Assembly: GCA_910588135.1 (NCBI GenBank)
Contig: CAJUOT010000055.1
Span: 1-15,695, forward strand
Direction of reading: 5' to 3'
Source of the DNA: an uncultured Oscillospiraceae bacterium
GTDB taxonomy: Bacteria > Bacillota > Clostridia > Oscillospirales > Oscillospiraceae
DNA: 15,695 bases
The position numbers and the translations under genes were made by a program. Of the stretch, positions 6,766 to 13,810 are shown piece by piece (the first letter of the stretch is position 1; the number at the start of each line of letters is the position of its first letter). Below the pieces are notes generated by a model. It worked only from the letters and a program-made list of their open reading frames with translations. It was not told the DNA's origin and did no database searches.

Positions 6766-7779
6766 ATGCTGACCACCGTGATCCCCCAGGGATATGCCCC
6801 CCTGCTCAACCTGTACGACACCCAGAAGGCCATCGGCCTTTTAAAGCGCCTGTTTGAGGACGACCTGGGCGGTTCCCTGAACCTGCGCCGGGTGTCCGCC
6901 CCCTTGTTTGTAGAGGCGTCCACCGGATTGAACGACGATTTGAACGGCGTGGAGCGGGCGGTGTCCTTCGACGTGCCCGACGCGGGGAGGGACGCCCAGG
7001 TGGTCCACTCCCTGGCCAAGTGGAAGCGCATGGCCCTCCACCGCTACCAGTTCTCGGTGGGGGAGGGGCTGTATACCGACATGAACGCCATCCGCCGGGA
7101 CGAGGAGCTGGACAACCTTCACTCCGTCTATGTGGACCAGTGGGACTGGGAGAAGGTCATCGCCCCCCGGGACCGGAACGCGGACTACTTAAAAGGCGTG
7201 GTGAAAATCATCGTCAACGCCCTGGCCGGCACCCAGGCCACCCTGCGCTCGGTTTACCCCCAGCTTACCACCCTGCCCCTCATTGACCGGGAGGTGTCCT
7301 TCGTCACCGCCCAGGAGCTGGAGGACCTGTGGCCCGAGCTGTCCCCCAAGGAGCGGGAGGACGCCTGGGTCAAGGACCACCCCACCACCTTCCTCATGGG
7401 CATCGGCGGAGCGCTGAAGTCGGGCAGGCCCCACGACGGCCGGGCCCCGGACTACGACGACTGGGCGCTGAACGGGGATATCCTGCTTTGGAACTCCCTG
7501 CTGGGCCGTGCCTTTGAGATTTCCTCCATGGGCATCCGGGTGAGCCCGGAATCCCTGGACCGGCAGCTGTCCGTCTCGGGATGCGACCACCGCCGGGAGC
7601 TGCCCTTCCACAAGGCGCTGCTGGCGGGGGAGCTGCCCCTGACCATCGGCGGCGGCATCGGCCAGAGCCGGGTGTCCATGTACCTCCTGGGCAAGGCCCA
7701 CATCGGCGAGGTGCAGGCCAGCATCTGGGACCCCCGGACGCTGGAGGCGTGTAAGGAAGCAGGGGTTATTCTGCTGTGA
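6766..7779 (+). CDS. asnA: Aspartate--ammonia ligase (asparagine synthetase A)
   Basis: 337 residues, against about 330 for Escherichia coli AsnA. It makes asparagine from aspartate, ammonia and ATP in the cytoplasm and has a class II aminoacyl-tRNA-synthetase-like fold. Conserved segments are easy to see: QVVHSLAKWKR, GEGLYTDMNAIR, LHSVYVDQWDWE, RAPDYDDW, GLNGDILLWN-type text (here LNGDILLWNSLL), FEISSMGIRV and TIGGGIGQSRVSMYLL. The ATG has AAGGAG nine bases upstream. It has its own sigma-A promoter with a short leader and so no room for the T-box control seen on some amino-acid genes. The last 86 bases of the gene recur at 7918-8003 downstream. The gene here is intact, with its own TGA stop. 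Confidence 0.97.
   Translation: MLTTVIPQGYAPLLNLYDTQKAIGLLKRLFEDDLGGSLNLRRVSAPLFVEASTGLNDDLNGVERAVSFDVPDAGRDAQVVHSLAKWKRMALHRYQFSVGEGLYTDMNAIRRDEELDNLHSVYVDQWDWEKVIAPRDRNADYLKGVVKIIVNALAGTQATLRSVYPQLTTLPLIDREVSFVTAQELEDLWPELSPKEREDAWVKDHPTTFLMGIGGALKSGRPHDGRAPDYDDWALNGDILLWNSLLGRAFEISSMGIRVSPESLDRQLSVSGCDHRRELPFHKALLAGELPLTIGGGIGQSRVSMYLLGKAHIGEVQASIWDPRTLEACKEAGVILL
7692..7777 (+). repeat. Copy 1 of the asnA 3'-end direct repeat
   Basis: The last 86 bases of asnA, up to the first base of the stop codon, are repeated at 7918-8003 with only two differences, both C-to-T. This copy is the functional one. Confidence 0.93.
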
Positions 7780-7797
7780 GATGTGGGCCCTGCCCAT

Positions 7798-7872
7798 CGC
7801 CGCAAGTGCGGCGTACGAGTATTTTGCCGCAGGCAAAATCTCGGCGCAAGGCGGGATTCATTCCCGCCGCGC
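7798..7872. repeat. Three-hairpin intergenic element between the two asnA tails
   Basis: Three successive hairpins: CGCCGC-AAGT-GCGGCG (7798-7813), ATTTTGCC-GCA-GGCAAAAT (7821-7839), and GCGC-AA-GGCGGGA-TTCAT-TCCCGCC-GCGC (7844-7872). The dense secondary structure without coding sense looks like an interspersed palindromic element. Another short palindrome cluster with CCCCATGGGG follows (about 7892-7915). Confidence 0.7.
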
Positions 7873-7917
7873 AAGTCAAATCCAAAGGGGCCCCCATGGG
7901 GCTTGAACCATGGGGAA

Positions 7918-8005
7918 CAAGGCCCACATCGGCGAGGTGCAGGCCAGCATCTGGGACCTCCGGATGCTGGAGGCGTGTAAGGAAGCAGGGGTTATTCTGC
8001 TGTAA
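7918..8005 (+). pseudogene. Duplicated 3' fragment of asnA (copy 2)
   Basis: 84 of 86 bases match 7692-7777. It keeps the asnA reading frame and ends in TAA (8003-8005). The two differences change a Pro to Leu and a Thr to Met. An ATG at 7910 opens a 31-residue frame through it, but no good ribosome site is visible, so it is treated as a remnant. The sequence after it runs straight into the ribosome site of the small membrane-protein gene. This suggests that the duplication, or an insertion of the three-hairpin element, split an original asnA/small-gene junction. Confidence 0.88.
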
Positions 8006-8024
8006 AAGCGGAGGTTATTCTGCC

Positions 8025-8216
8025 ATGAGAGAAAACGAGTTTGAGGACGGGCGCAGGGGCAGCTTCAACGCCGGGAGCGCGGCCAAGGCGGGCATCAGCT
8101 TCGGAAGCGCCCTGGCCATGGTCATCAGCTATACCACCTGGCGGTCCGTTGGCTGGGCCATTTTTCACGGGCTGCTGAGCTGGGTGTATGTTGTCTATTT
8201 TATCCTGCGCTATTGA
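8025..8216 (+). CDS. Small membrane protein, 63 residues, unknown function
   Basis: ATG at 8025 with GGAGGT nine bases upstream (8010-8015); stop TGA at 8214-8216. The first 20 residues are polar and charged (MRENEFEDGRRGSFNAG). The rest is hydrophobic, with a first segment at about 24-36 (ISFGSALAMVISY) and a second at about 41-61 (VGWAIFHGLLSWVYVVYFIL). The second block, with its Trp/Tyr-rich WAIFHGLLSWVYVVY pattern, resembles small conserved hypothetical proteins of Clostridia, as I recall them. The frame continues upstream without a stop, but the ribosome site supports this start. It follows the asnA tail copy by 20 bases and may be co-transcribed with asnA. Confidence 0.7.
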   Translation: MRENEFEDGRRGSFNAGSAAKAGISFGSALAMVISYTTWRSVGWAIFHGLLSWVYVVYFILRY

Positions 8217-8270
8217 CCCCAGGGCGGGAGACGCGCCGGGAGGCGGCGGGCCCCCGCTGTGGAAGGCATG

Positions 8271-8306
8271 AAAAAACGGCGGCAGAGGGAACTCCCTCTG
8301 CCGCCG
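8271..8306 (-). terminator. Strong terminator of the YcdB/SLH gene, shared with the small gene
   Basis: CGGCGGCAGAGGGA (8277-8290) pairs with 8293-8306. On the minus strand it is followed at once by six T (8271-8276 are A on the plus strand). It lies 20 bases past the stop of the minus-strand gene. On the plus strand only a weak TATTTT follows. Confidence 0.9.
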
Positions 8307-8326
8307 CTGTATTTTGTGGGGTGCGC

Positions 8327-10510
8327 TCAGCTGCGCTGCATAAAGGCCAGCAGCATCACCGCGGCGTCCCCGCGGGTGGCGGCCTGACTGGGATTCAGCC
8401 GGCCCGCGCTGTCGCCTTGCACCACGCCGATGGCCTGGGCCAGCGCGGCGTATCCCAGCATGGCGTCTGGAATCTGATCCTGGTCGGAGAAATCTGTCCG
8501 GTAGATGCCCTGGAGCTGGGCGGCCGGCCGGTAGCCGCCGGCGTCCAGCAGAATCCGGATGACATCCATCCGGGACAGGGGCTGGCTGTCCTTCCGCTCG
8601 TCCCGCTGAAGCGCTCCCATCCCGTAGACCGCCCGGTAGACCTGGTCGGCGTCGCCGTCGGCCAGGTGGTCGGGGTCAACCAGGACGCCCTGAGTGCTGG
8701 CCAGCAGGGCCGCCAGGTCCAGCTGGGTCAGCTTCTGGCTGGGGCGGAACCTGCCTCCGGCGTAGCCAATGCCGTAATCCGCCAGCGCCTCGGCGGCGTT
8801 TTTGGCAGGGGACCCCGCCAGATCGTCATACCGCACGCTGTGGGGCTCCACGGCAGGCTGGAAGACCGGCTGGCCGGTTTTGGCGTCGATGCCCGCGGCG
8901 CTCTTCTCCGGCGCGGTCAGCTGCCAGCCCAGCTTTAGGCTGTTCAGGGCGCAGTAGCCCATCTCAGCCAGGGGGGCGTATTCCGGGTCGGAGAGGTCCA
9001 GCTTCTGGGGCACCGCCACATAGCCCTTGGTGACCTGGAAGGTGCTGAAATAGGCACTGAGGGCCTTTCCCTCGGAGATGACGCCGTCCGGGCTGTCGAA
9101 CTTCACGTTCTGCGTCCAGGACTGGGAGTAGGAACACACAGAGCCGTCAACGGCGTCGATGCCCACCGTAAACTGGTCGGCGGGGAAGAAATACCCGTTG
9201 GCTTTCCGGGCGTACTGGAAGCCCCAGACGCCGTAACGGCCGTTTTCCTGGCCGGAGCCGGCGGTATAGGCCGCGCACAGGGAGAACCGGTCCTTCTGCT
9301 GGGCGGAGAGGAATTCCTCGGCCGTCTTGCGGGCGGCGGCCTCGTCCACCTTTTTGACCTCGCTGCCGTCCCAATGGCCGGAGCTCTGCACCGACATCAG
9401 CGCGCCGGTTTTGGCGTCCAGGGTCACCCACCGGCGCAGAGTCTCGTCCTCCGACCGCTTGGCGTAGGTGAGCCGGGCCACGATGACGGAGGCGCCGTCC
9501 ATTTTCTGCTCCTGATAGGAGGCGGAGGCCAGACCGTAGCTGCCCAGCCCCAGCTGGGAGACGGCCCTGGCCCTCTGGTCCAGCGCCTCCTTGCCCAGCG
9601 TGCCCTTCAGCTTTTCCGCGCCCAGCTGCTCCGCCTGGGTCAGGCCGCCGCCGGTCTCGGCGTCGGCCGTGGGCGCGTTCAATTTCAGATCCTTGTCGAT
9701 GCCGGCCTCGTTTTTTCCATCCCTGCCCAGTTCCTCATACAGCTTGGTCAGGTTGACCAGCTTGCCGGCGGCGTCGTCCACATAAAAGCTGTCGATGGGG
9801 TTGGGCAGGTAGCGCAGGACCGCCGTGCTGCTGCCCTCTTCCAGCACATACTCCAGCCGGAGGGACAGGGTGTCCCGGAGCAGGGACTCAGCCGCGGCCT
9901 GCTTTGTGTGGAAGCTGGCGGCGGGCACTGTGCCGATATAGCCGGTTTCCAGGCTGTCCCGGTGGAACTGGGCCACGGTGTAGTCCGAAGCCCGCACCGT
10001 CAGGGAAAAGCGCAGGGGGGAGGGGCAGCCGTTGAGCAGGATAGTCCCCCGGAAATAGTACCGGGTCTGCCGCAGGGAGTTCTCACTGCTGGCGGCGGCG
10101 TCCAGGTCCACCGTCTCCCCGGAGCCCAGCACCCGCTTCAAAAATGCGGACGCCGCCTCCTTTGCCTTGGCCTGGTCGCCTGTGGGCAGGTGGAGGGGGG
10201 TGCTGTCCCGGTCGTCCTCCGAGCTGTAGCGGTAGCAGCTCAGGATGCTGCCGGACTCAGAGGCCGTGATCTCCAGAGAACCGTCCTCCCCGCTCCAGCT
10301 CAGCCGCCATGTAGGGGCCAGTTCGCCCTCGGTGAGCTGTCCGCTGAAGTTCTGATATCCCTCGGTGTCCAGAGCCAGGGTGTCCTTCACCTTCCGGGTG
10401 ACGGCGGCCAGACGGTCCGCGCTGTCCCCGGTTCCGGCCGCGTATCCGGGCGCGGCCATGGTAAACGCCAGAGCGGAGGCCAGCATGATGGACAGAATTC
10501 GCTTTTTCAT
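8327..10510 (-). CDS. Exported YcdB/YcdC-domain protein with C-terminal S-layer homology repeats
   Basis: 727 residues from the ATG at 10508-10510 (GGGGAAG upstream); the frame continues 19 codons further up, but without a start that fits. The signal peptide is MKKRILSIMLASALAFTMAA with a cleavage site near GYAA|G (about residue 25). After it come two YcdB/YcdC-like (PepSY-related) domains, recognisable from GYQNFSGQLTEGELAPTWRL and the later AARKTAEEFLSA, IDAVDGSVCSYSQSW and ISEGKALSAY text. From about residue 565 to the end are three S-layer homology repeats, somewhat degenerate: TQLDLAALL, LSRMDVIRILL and ATRGDAAVMLL in place of the usual TRAEFAALL. SLH repeats bind pyruvylated wall polymers, so the protein is probably held on the cell surface. 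The function of such proteins is unknown. No clear promoter; strong terminator after it. Confidence 0.87.
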   Translation of the reverse strand: MKKRILSIMLASALAFTMAAPGYAAGTGDSADRLAAVTRKVKDTLALDTEGYQNFSGQLTEGELAPTWRLSWSGEDGSLEITASESGSILSCYRYSSEDDRDSTPLHLPTGDQAKAKEAASAFLKRVLGSGETVDLDAAASSENSLRQTRYYFRGTILLNGCPSPLRFSLTVRASDYTVAQFHRDSLETGYIGTVPAASFHTKQAAAESLLRDTLSLRLEYVLEEGSSTAVLRYLPNPIDSFYVDDAAGKLVNLTKLYEELGRDGKNEAGIDKDLKLNAPTADAETGGGLTQAEQLGAEKLKGTLGKEALDQRARAVSQLGLGSYGLASASYQEQKMDGASVIVARLTYAKRSEDETLRRWVTLDAKTGALMSVQSSGHWDGSEVKKVDEAAARKTAEEFLSAQQKDRFSLCAAYTAGSGQENGRYGVWGFQYARKANGYFFPADQFTVGIDAVDGSVCSYSQSWTQNVKFDSPDGVISEGKALSAYFSTFQVTKGYVAVPQKLDLSDPEYAPLAEMGYCALNSLKLGWQLTAPEKSAAGIDAKTGQPVFQPAVEPHSVRYDDLAGSPAKNAAEALADYGIGYAGGRFRPSQKLTQLDLAALLASTQGVLVDPDHLADGDADQVYRAVYGMGALQRDERKDSQPLSRMDVIRILLDAGGYRPAAQLQGIYRTDFSDQDQIPDAMLGYAALAQAIGVVQGDSAGRLNPSQAATRGDAAVMLLAFMQRS

Positions 10511-10649
10511 GATTTCTTCCCCTTTCCTGGAATTCAGGGCGGCGCCCCGAATTCGGTCTGCTGGCAAGGTCGCGCATTGAAAAGCCAGCGTGTCTATTGA
10601 TAAAGACGCATTTCAAAGCGGATGGTCACACCAATTTCGAACTCCCGTG

Positions 10650-10681
10650 AAAAATTTGGCAGCCGACCGCGCCGGTGTCGG
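10650..10681 (-). terminator. Possible weak terminator of the GH2 gene
   Basis: Minus strand: CCGAC/GTCGG stem (10663-10681) followed eight bases later by five T (10650-10654). The stem is short and the spacing poor, so the call is tentative. Otherwise 10511-10717 holds only the YcdB leader, with a near-palindrome at 10530-10554 (11-bp arms, one mismatch). Confidence 0.3.
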
Positions 10682-10717
10682 AGCTGCGGCGGGCCGGGGC
10701 GGCTTTCCGCTTCGAGC

Positions 10718-13072
10718 TCACGCCCATGACGCCTCCGCTCCCGCCGCGATGGTGAAACGGATTGTGACATCCTCCGTCTGATCCGTGTGGACAGTGAGGA
10801 CGGCGTGCCCCGCCCTGCCCAGGGTGCGGAGGTAGGTTCCGCACATACCGCCCTCCGCCGCGGCCACGGCGGGTCCGGCCAGCTGCGCCTCTCCGGACAG
10901 GGAGAAGGACACGGGCAGCTGGACATAGGGGGCCGGATTTCCGTTTTCGTCCAGCACCCGAACCCGGACTGCCGCCATATCGTAGCTGTCCCCTTCCCAC
11001 AGGGCGGTGCGGCTTGCCTTCACCTCCAGATGGAGCTTGGCGGAGGGACGGCAGGTGACGCTGGCGACGGTTTTGCCGTCCTTGAGGCCGTCAAACCGCC
11101 ATGCGGTGGCCTCGCCGCCCCAGTTGGCCACGTATTTGCCGTAGAGCTCCGCGCCGTCCTGCGCTTTCAGGCCGCAGCGCGCCATGGCCCGGCGCAGTTT
11201 CGCCTTGTCCTTGGCGGGCAGGCCCGCCGGCCCGTCGCAGTTCCGGGCGGCCAGCAGGCACTCCCGGATCACCCTGGCTTCGGCGGGCGGGAAGCCCTCC
11301 TGGCTCTCCAGCAGGTCCCCGATGGTGTCGTCCGCCACAAAGGGGGGATGGGGCAGGGCGGTCCACTCCGACCGGCGCAGCTTGGTGACGAACACGCCGT
11401 TCTTGTACAGGGCCACCTCGTCCGCGTTGGAGAACACGTACACAGTCCCCAGCTGTCCGGCGGGGTAGTCCCCGATGTCCATGGGGGAACCCACCGCCAG
11501 CACGGGGGTTTCCTCTCCCTGGCTGGCGTAGGCCGCGGCGGCCAGCTTGGGGTTGCGGAAGGCATCCAGCACCCCGTGGTAGCACACCCGGTCGCCTGAG
11601 CCGAAATCCTGATGGGTGGGGTAGTCGAACATACACCAGCCGAAACATCCGGCGTGCTCCCGGAGCGCCGCGTTCTGCACCCGGATATGGCGCAGGGCGT
11701 GTTCCTGCCGCCTCGCCCAGGTGTCCCAGGGCTTGACGGGGAACATATGTCCGTTGCATTCGGAGATGAGCAGGGCCTTTCCGGCGTCAGGCGTCACCGC
11801 CTTTTTGGGCATGGCCCCGGGGGTGTGCCCGTTGTGGGAGAAGTCGTTGTAGGCGTACACGTCCTCCAGCAGGCGGCTTTTTCTCAGATTGCGCACTCCG
11901 GAGGTCTGGCGGCTGGGGTCCAGCGCATGGGCGGCGGCGTTGGTGCGGGCGTAGAGCTCATCGTCGTCCCGGCTCTCGTTGATGCGCACGCCCCACAGCA
12001 CGATGGAGGGGTGGTTTCGGTACTGGAGCACCATCTCCCGGACGTTCTCCACCGCCTGATCCTTCCAGCCCTCGTCCCCGATGTGCTGCCAGCCGGGAAT
12101 TTCGGTAAACACCAGCAGGCCCAGCCGGTCGCACTCGTCCAGAAAATACTGGCTCTGGGGGTAGTGGCTGGTGCGCACGGCGTTGCAGCCCAGCTCTTCT
12201 TTCAAAATGCGTGCGTCCTCCCGCTGGAGGGATTCCGGGGCGGCGTAGCCGATATAAGGGTAGCACTGGTGGCGGTTCAGGCCCCGCAGGAAGGTCTTTC
12301 TGCCGTTGAGATAGAAGCCGTCCGCCTGAAATTGGGCCGTGCGGAAGCCAAACGCCGTTTCCTGGCAGTCCAGCTGCGCCCCGTCCGGGGCCAGCAGGCG
12401 GACGCGGCAGGTATAGAGGCGGGGGTGGCCGGTGTCCCAGGGCTGGGCGTCCGGGACGGCGGCGGTCCCCGGCATACCGGACCACACCGTTTCTCCGGCA
12501 TTGTCCAGGATGGAGACCTCAATCTGCCCCCCCTCCGGCGCGCCGTCTGTCTCGACCTTGATGCTTGCCGTGGTCAGGCTGGGGGTGGTAACGTAAACGC
12601 CGGAGATGCACCCGCTCTCCCGCACGTCCAGCCACGCCTCCCGGTACAGCCCGCCGTAGGTCAGGTAATCCACCACAAAGCCGAAGGGGGGGATGGCGGG
12701 ATTTTCGGTGGTGTCCAGCTTTACCGCCAGCAGGTTGTCTCCGCCCTCCTTTACCAGCCCGGTGAGCTCCACCCGGAAGGCGGTGTACCCGCAGCGGTGG
12801 GTGGCCGCCTCCACGCCGTTGACGTATACCGTGGCGATGTGGGCCGCGCCGTCCAGCTGGAGGAACAAGCGCCTGCCCGCCAGCGGCCGGGGGATATTCA
12901 GCGCCCGGCGGTAGCCGCACAGCATCTGGTAATCAGCCGGGTCAACGCAGTGCAGGGGCAGCTCCCTGCACGTGTGGGGCAGGCGGACCGCCTGGGCCTG
13001 GCCGCCCCCCGCAGAAAATTCCTCGCTCCACCTGGGGGTGAACTCCCAGCCGCCGCACAAGCTGTATTTCAT
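10718..13072 (-). CDS. Glycoside hydrolase family 2 enzyme (beta-galactosidase-like), cytoplasmic
   Basis: 784 residues from the ATG at 13070-13072, with AGGAGG nearby; an in-frame start 14 codons earlier lacks a site. Order of domains: GH2 sugar-binding jelly roll (about 1-165), Ig-like domain (about 170-260), catalytic barrel (about 265-540), and a C-terminal Ig-like/invasin-like region (about 680-784). The catalytic acid/base is E366 in RINES and the probable nucleophile is E438 in LLISECNGHMFP. GLNRHQ and RTSHYPQS are further GH2 signatures. Retaining hydrolysis of a beta-linked sugar (galactoside, glucuronide or similar) is expected, but the substrate cannot be told. No signal peptide, so it acts inside on imported sugars; no transporter is nearby. 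RINES replaces the more usual SLGNES. It has its own promoter at 13129-13158. Confidence 0.92.
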   Translation of the reverse strand: MKYSLCGGWEFTPRWSEEFSAGGGQAQAVRLPHTCRELPLHCVDPADYQMLCGYRRALNIPRPLAGRRLFLQLDGAAHIATVYVNGVEAATHRCGYTAFRVELTGLVKEGGDNLLAVKLDTTENPAIPPFGFVVDYLTYGGLYREAWLDVRESGCISGVYVTTPSLTTASIKVETDGAPEGGQIEVSILDNAGETVWSGMPGTAAVPDAQPWDTGHPRLYTCRVRLLAPDGAQLDCQETAFGFRTAQFQADGFYLNGRKTFLRGLNRHQCYPYIGYAAPESLQREDARILKEELGCNAVRTSHYPQSQYFLDECDRLGLLVFTEIPGWQHIGDEGWKDQAVENVREMVLQYRNHPSIVLWGVRINESRDDDELYARTNAAAHALDPSRQTSGVRNLRKSRLLEDVYAYNDFSHNGHTPGAMPKKAVTPDAGKALLISECNGHMFPVKPWDTWARRQEHALRHIRVQNAALREHAGCFGWCMFDYPTHQDFGSGDRVCYHGVLDAFRNPKLAAAAYASQGEETPVLAVGSPMDIGDYPAGQLGTVYVFSNADEVALYKNGVFVTKLRRSEWTALPHPPFVADDTIGDLLESQEGFPPAEARVIRECLLAARNCDGPAGLPAKDKAKLRRAMARCGLKAQDGAELYGKYVANWGGEATAWRFDGLKDGKTVASVTCRPSAKLHLEVKASRTALWEGDSYDMAAVRVRVLDENGNPAPYVQLPVSFSLSGEAQLAGPAVAAAEGGMCGTYLRTLGRAGHAVLTVHTDQTEDVTIRFTIAAGAEASWA

Positions 13073-13128
13073 TGCCCTGCCTCCTGACTGAATTTTTTGA
13101 AACAATCCGAGCAAGTTCCGATGGCTCT

Positions 13129-13158
13129 ATTTTATCTGACGAAGAGCTGATGTGTCAA
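13129..13158 (-). promoter_or_regulatory. Promoter of the GH2 gene
   Basis: Minus strand: TTGACA (13153-13158), 18 bases, TAAAAT (13129-13134), about 60 bases before the ATG. Perfect -35, 5/6 -10. The intergenic stretch 13073-13337 otherwise holds the divergent promoter of the DtxR-like gene and no further gene I can support. Confidence 0.72.
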
Positions 13159-13262
13159 GAAGGCTTGGGGGGGGCCGCAGCTGTTTTCCCCAGAAGCGGT
13201 TACCGTACTGCTGGAGCGGAGCGCCCGCGGCGTGCCAGGGGCGGCCTTTTGAAAACTCTCCG

Positions 13263-13291
13263 TTGCCAACGGCGGCGGTTTGTGGTATCAT
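13263..13291 (+). promoter_or_regulatory. Promoter of the DtxR/MntR-like gene
   Basis: TTGCCA (13263-13268), 17 bases, TATCAT (13286-13291), about 46 bases before the TTG start. CCGTT-GCC-AACGG (13260-13272) is a short palindrome over the -35 that could be part of an operator; this is weak. Confidence 0.6.
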
Positions 13292-13337
13292 GACAGGGTA
13301 AGCAACGACAAACCCGCCGGGCAGGGGAGGGAGCACA

Positions 13338-13712
13338 TTGAACATCCATGAATCTGCTGAAAACTATCTGGAGGCCATCCTGGCCCTGGGGGAACGGGGC
13401 CCTGTGCGGTCCATCGACGTGGCCCAGTATTTGAATTTTTCCAAGCCCAGCGTCAGCCGGGCCATGAGCCTGCTGCGGGAGGGGGGCTTTGTGGTGGTGG
13501 ACGAGGGGGGGTTCCTCGGCCTGACCGCGGAGGGGCTGGAGATCGCCCAGCGCATTTACGAGCGGCACCTGCTGCTCACCCGCTGGCTCATCCACCTGGG
13601 GGTGTCTGAGGACGTGGCGGCACAGGACGCCTGCCGCATTGAGCACGACCTCAGTGTGGAGTCCTTCGACGCCCTGCGGGAACATATCAACCGGGACCTG
13701 GGGATCGAATAA
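13338..13712 (+). CDS. Short DtxR/MntR family metal-dependent regulator
   Basis: 124 residues. It starts with TTG at 13338, with GGGGAGG seven bases upstream; the ATG at 13348 is out of frame. The N-terminus ESAENYLEAIL is the DtxR/MntR signature, followed by a winged helix-turn-helix (about 20-65: SIDVAQYLNFSKPSVSRAMS, EGGFVVV, LTAEG). The dimer/metal part ERHLLLTRWLIHLGV and DACRIEHDLS contains the ligand-type residues His (ERH), Cys, Glu and His (C-R-I-E-H), like DtxR rather than the E-x-x-E-H of MntR. However, the first-helix position that is Asp in MntR (D8) and Met in DtxR (M10) is Asn here. There is no third SH3-like domain. It probably senses Fe or Mn and represses uptake genes; no such gene lies nearby. 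Convergent with ansA. Confidence 0.9.
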   Translation: MNIHESAENYLEAILALGERGPVRSIDVAQYLNFSKPSVSRAMSLLREGGFVVVDEGGFLGLTAEGLEIAQRIYERHLLLTRWLIHLGVSEDVAAQDACRIEHDLSVESFDALREHINRDLGIE

Positions 13713-13723
13713 CGCAGGCGGGG

Positions 13724-13745
13724 CCGCCGCTTTTCAGCGGCGGTT
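13724..13745 (+). terminator. Terminator after the DtxR-like gene
   Basis: CCGCCGCT (13724-13731) pairs with AGCGGCGG (13736-13743) with a TTTC loop, 11 bases past the stop. The T-run after it is short (TT), so termination may be weak. It lies between two convergent genes. Confidence 0.5.
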
Positions 13746-13810
13746 CCGCATTGTCACGCCGGGCTGCGCGGTTCCAGGTCCTCCGTCTGCGCCCAATCCC
13801 GCCCGGCGTT

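Noticed and set aside
7876..7925. tRNA-like T-arm text (GGTTCAAGCCCC on the minus strand)
   Set aside because: No acceptor stem, D-arm or anticodon arm can be built around it; it is part of a CCCCATGG-type palindrome cluster.
7910..8005. 31-codon open frame through the asnA tail copy
   Set aside because: No ribosome site; the amino-acid sequence is only the end of AsnA, so it is a fragment and not a gene.
9374..10600. Plus-strand open frame of 408 codons opposite the YcdB/SLH gene
   Set aside because: Antisense shadow; the minus-strand frame has a signal peptide, SLH repeats, a ribosome site and a terminator.
11612..13087. Long plus-strand open frame (491 codons) opposite the GH2 gene
   Set aside because: It is antisense to a clear GH2 enzyme with catalytic motifs. 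Its translation is low-complexity Gly/Val/Gln-rich and resembles no family; GC-rich coding DNA often leaves such open antisense frames.
13072..13293. 73-codon plus-strand frame between the GH2 and DtxR-like genes
   Set aside because: It overlaps two promoters, has no ribosome site and no recognisable composition.
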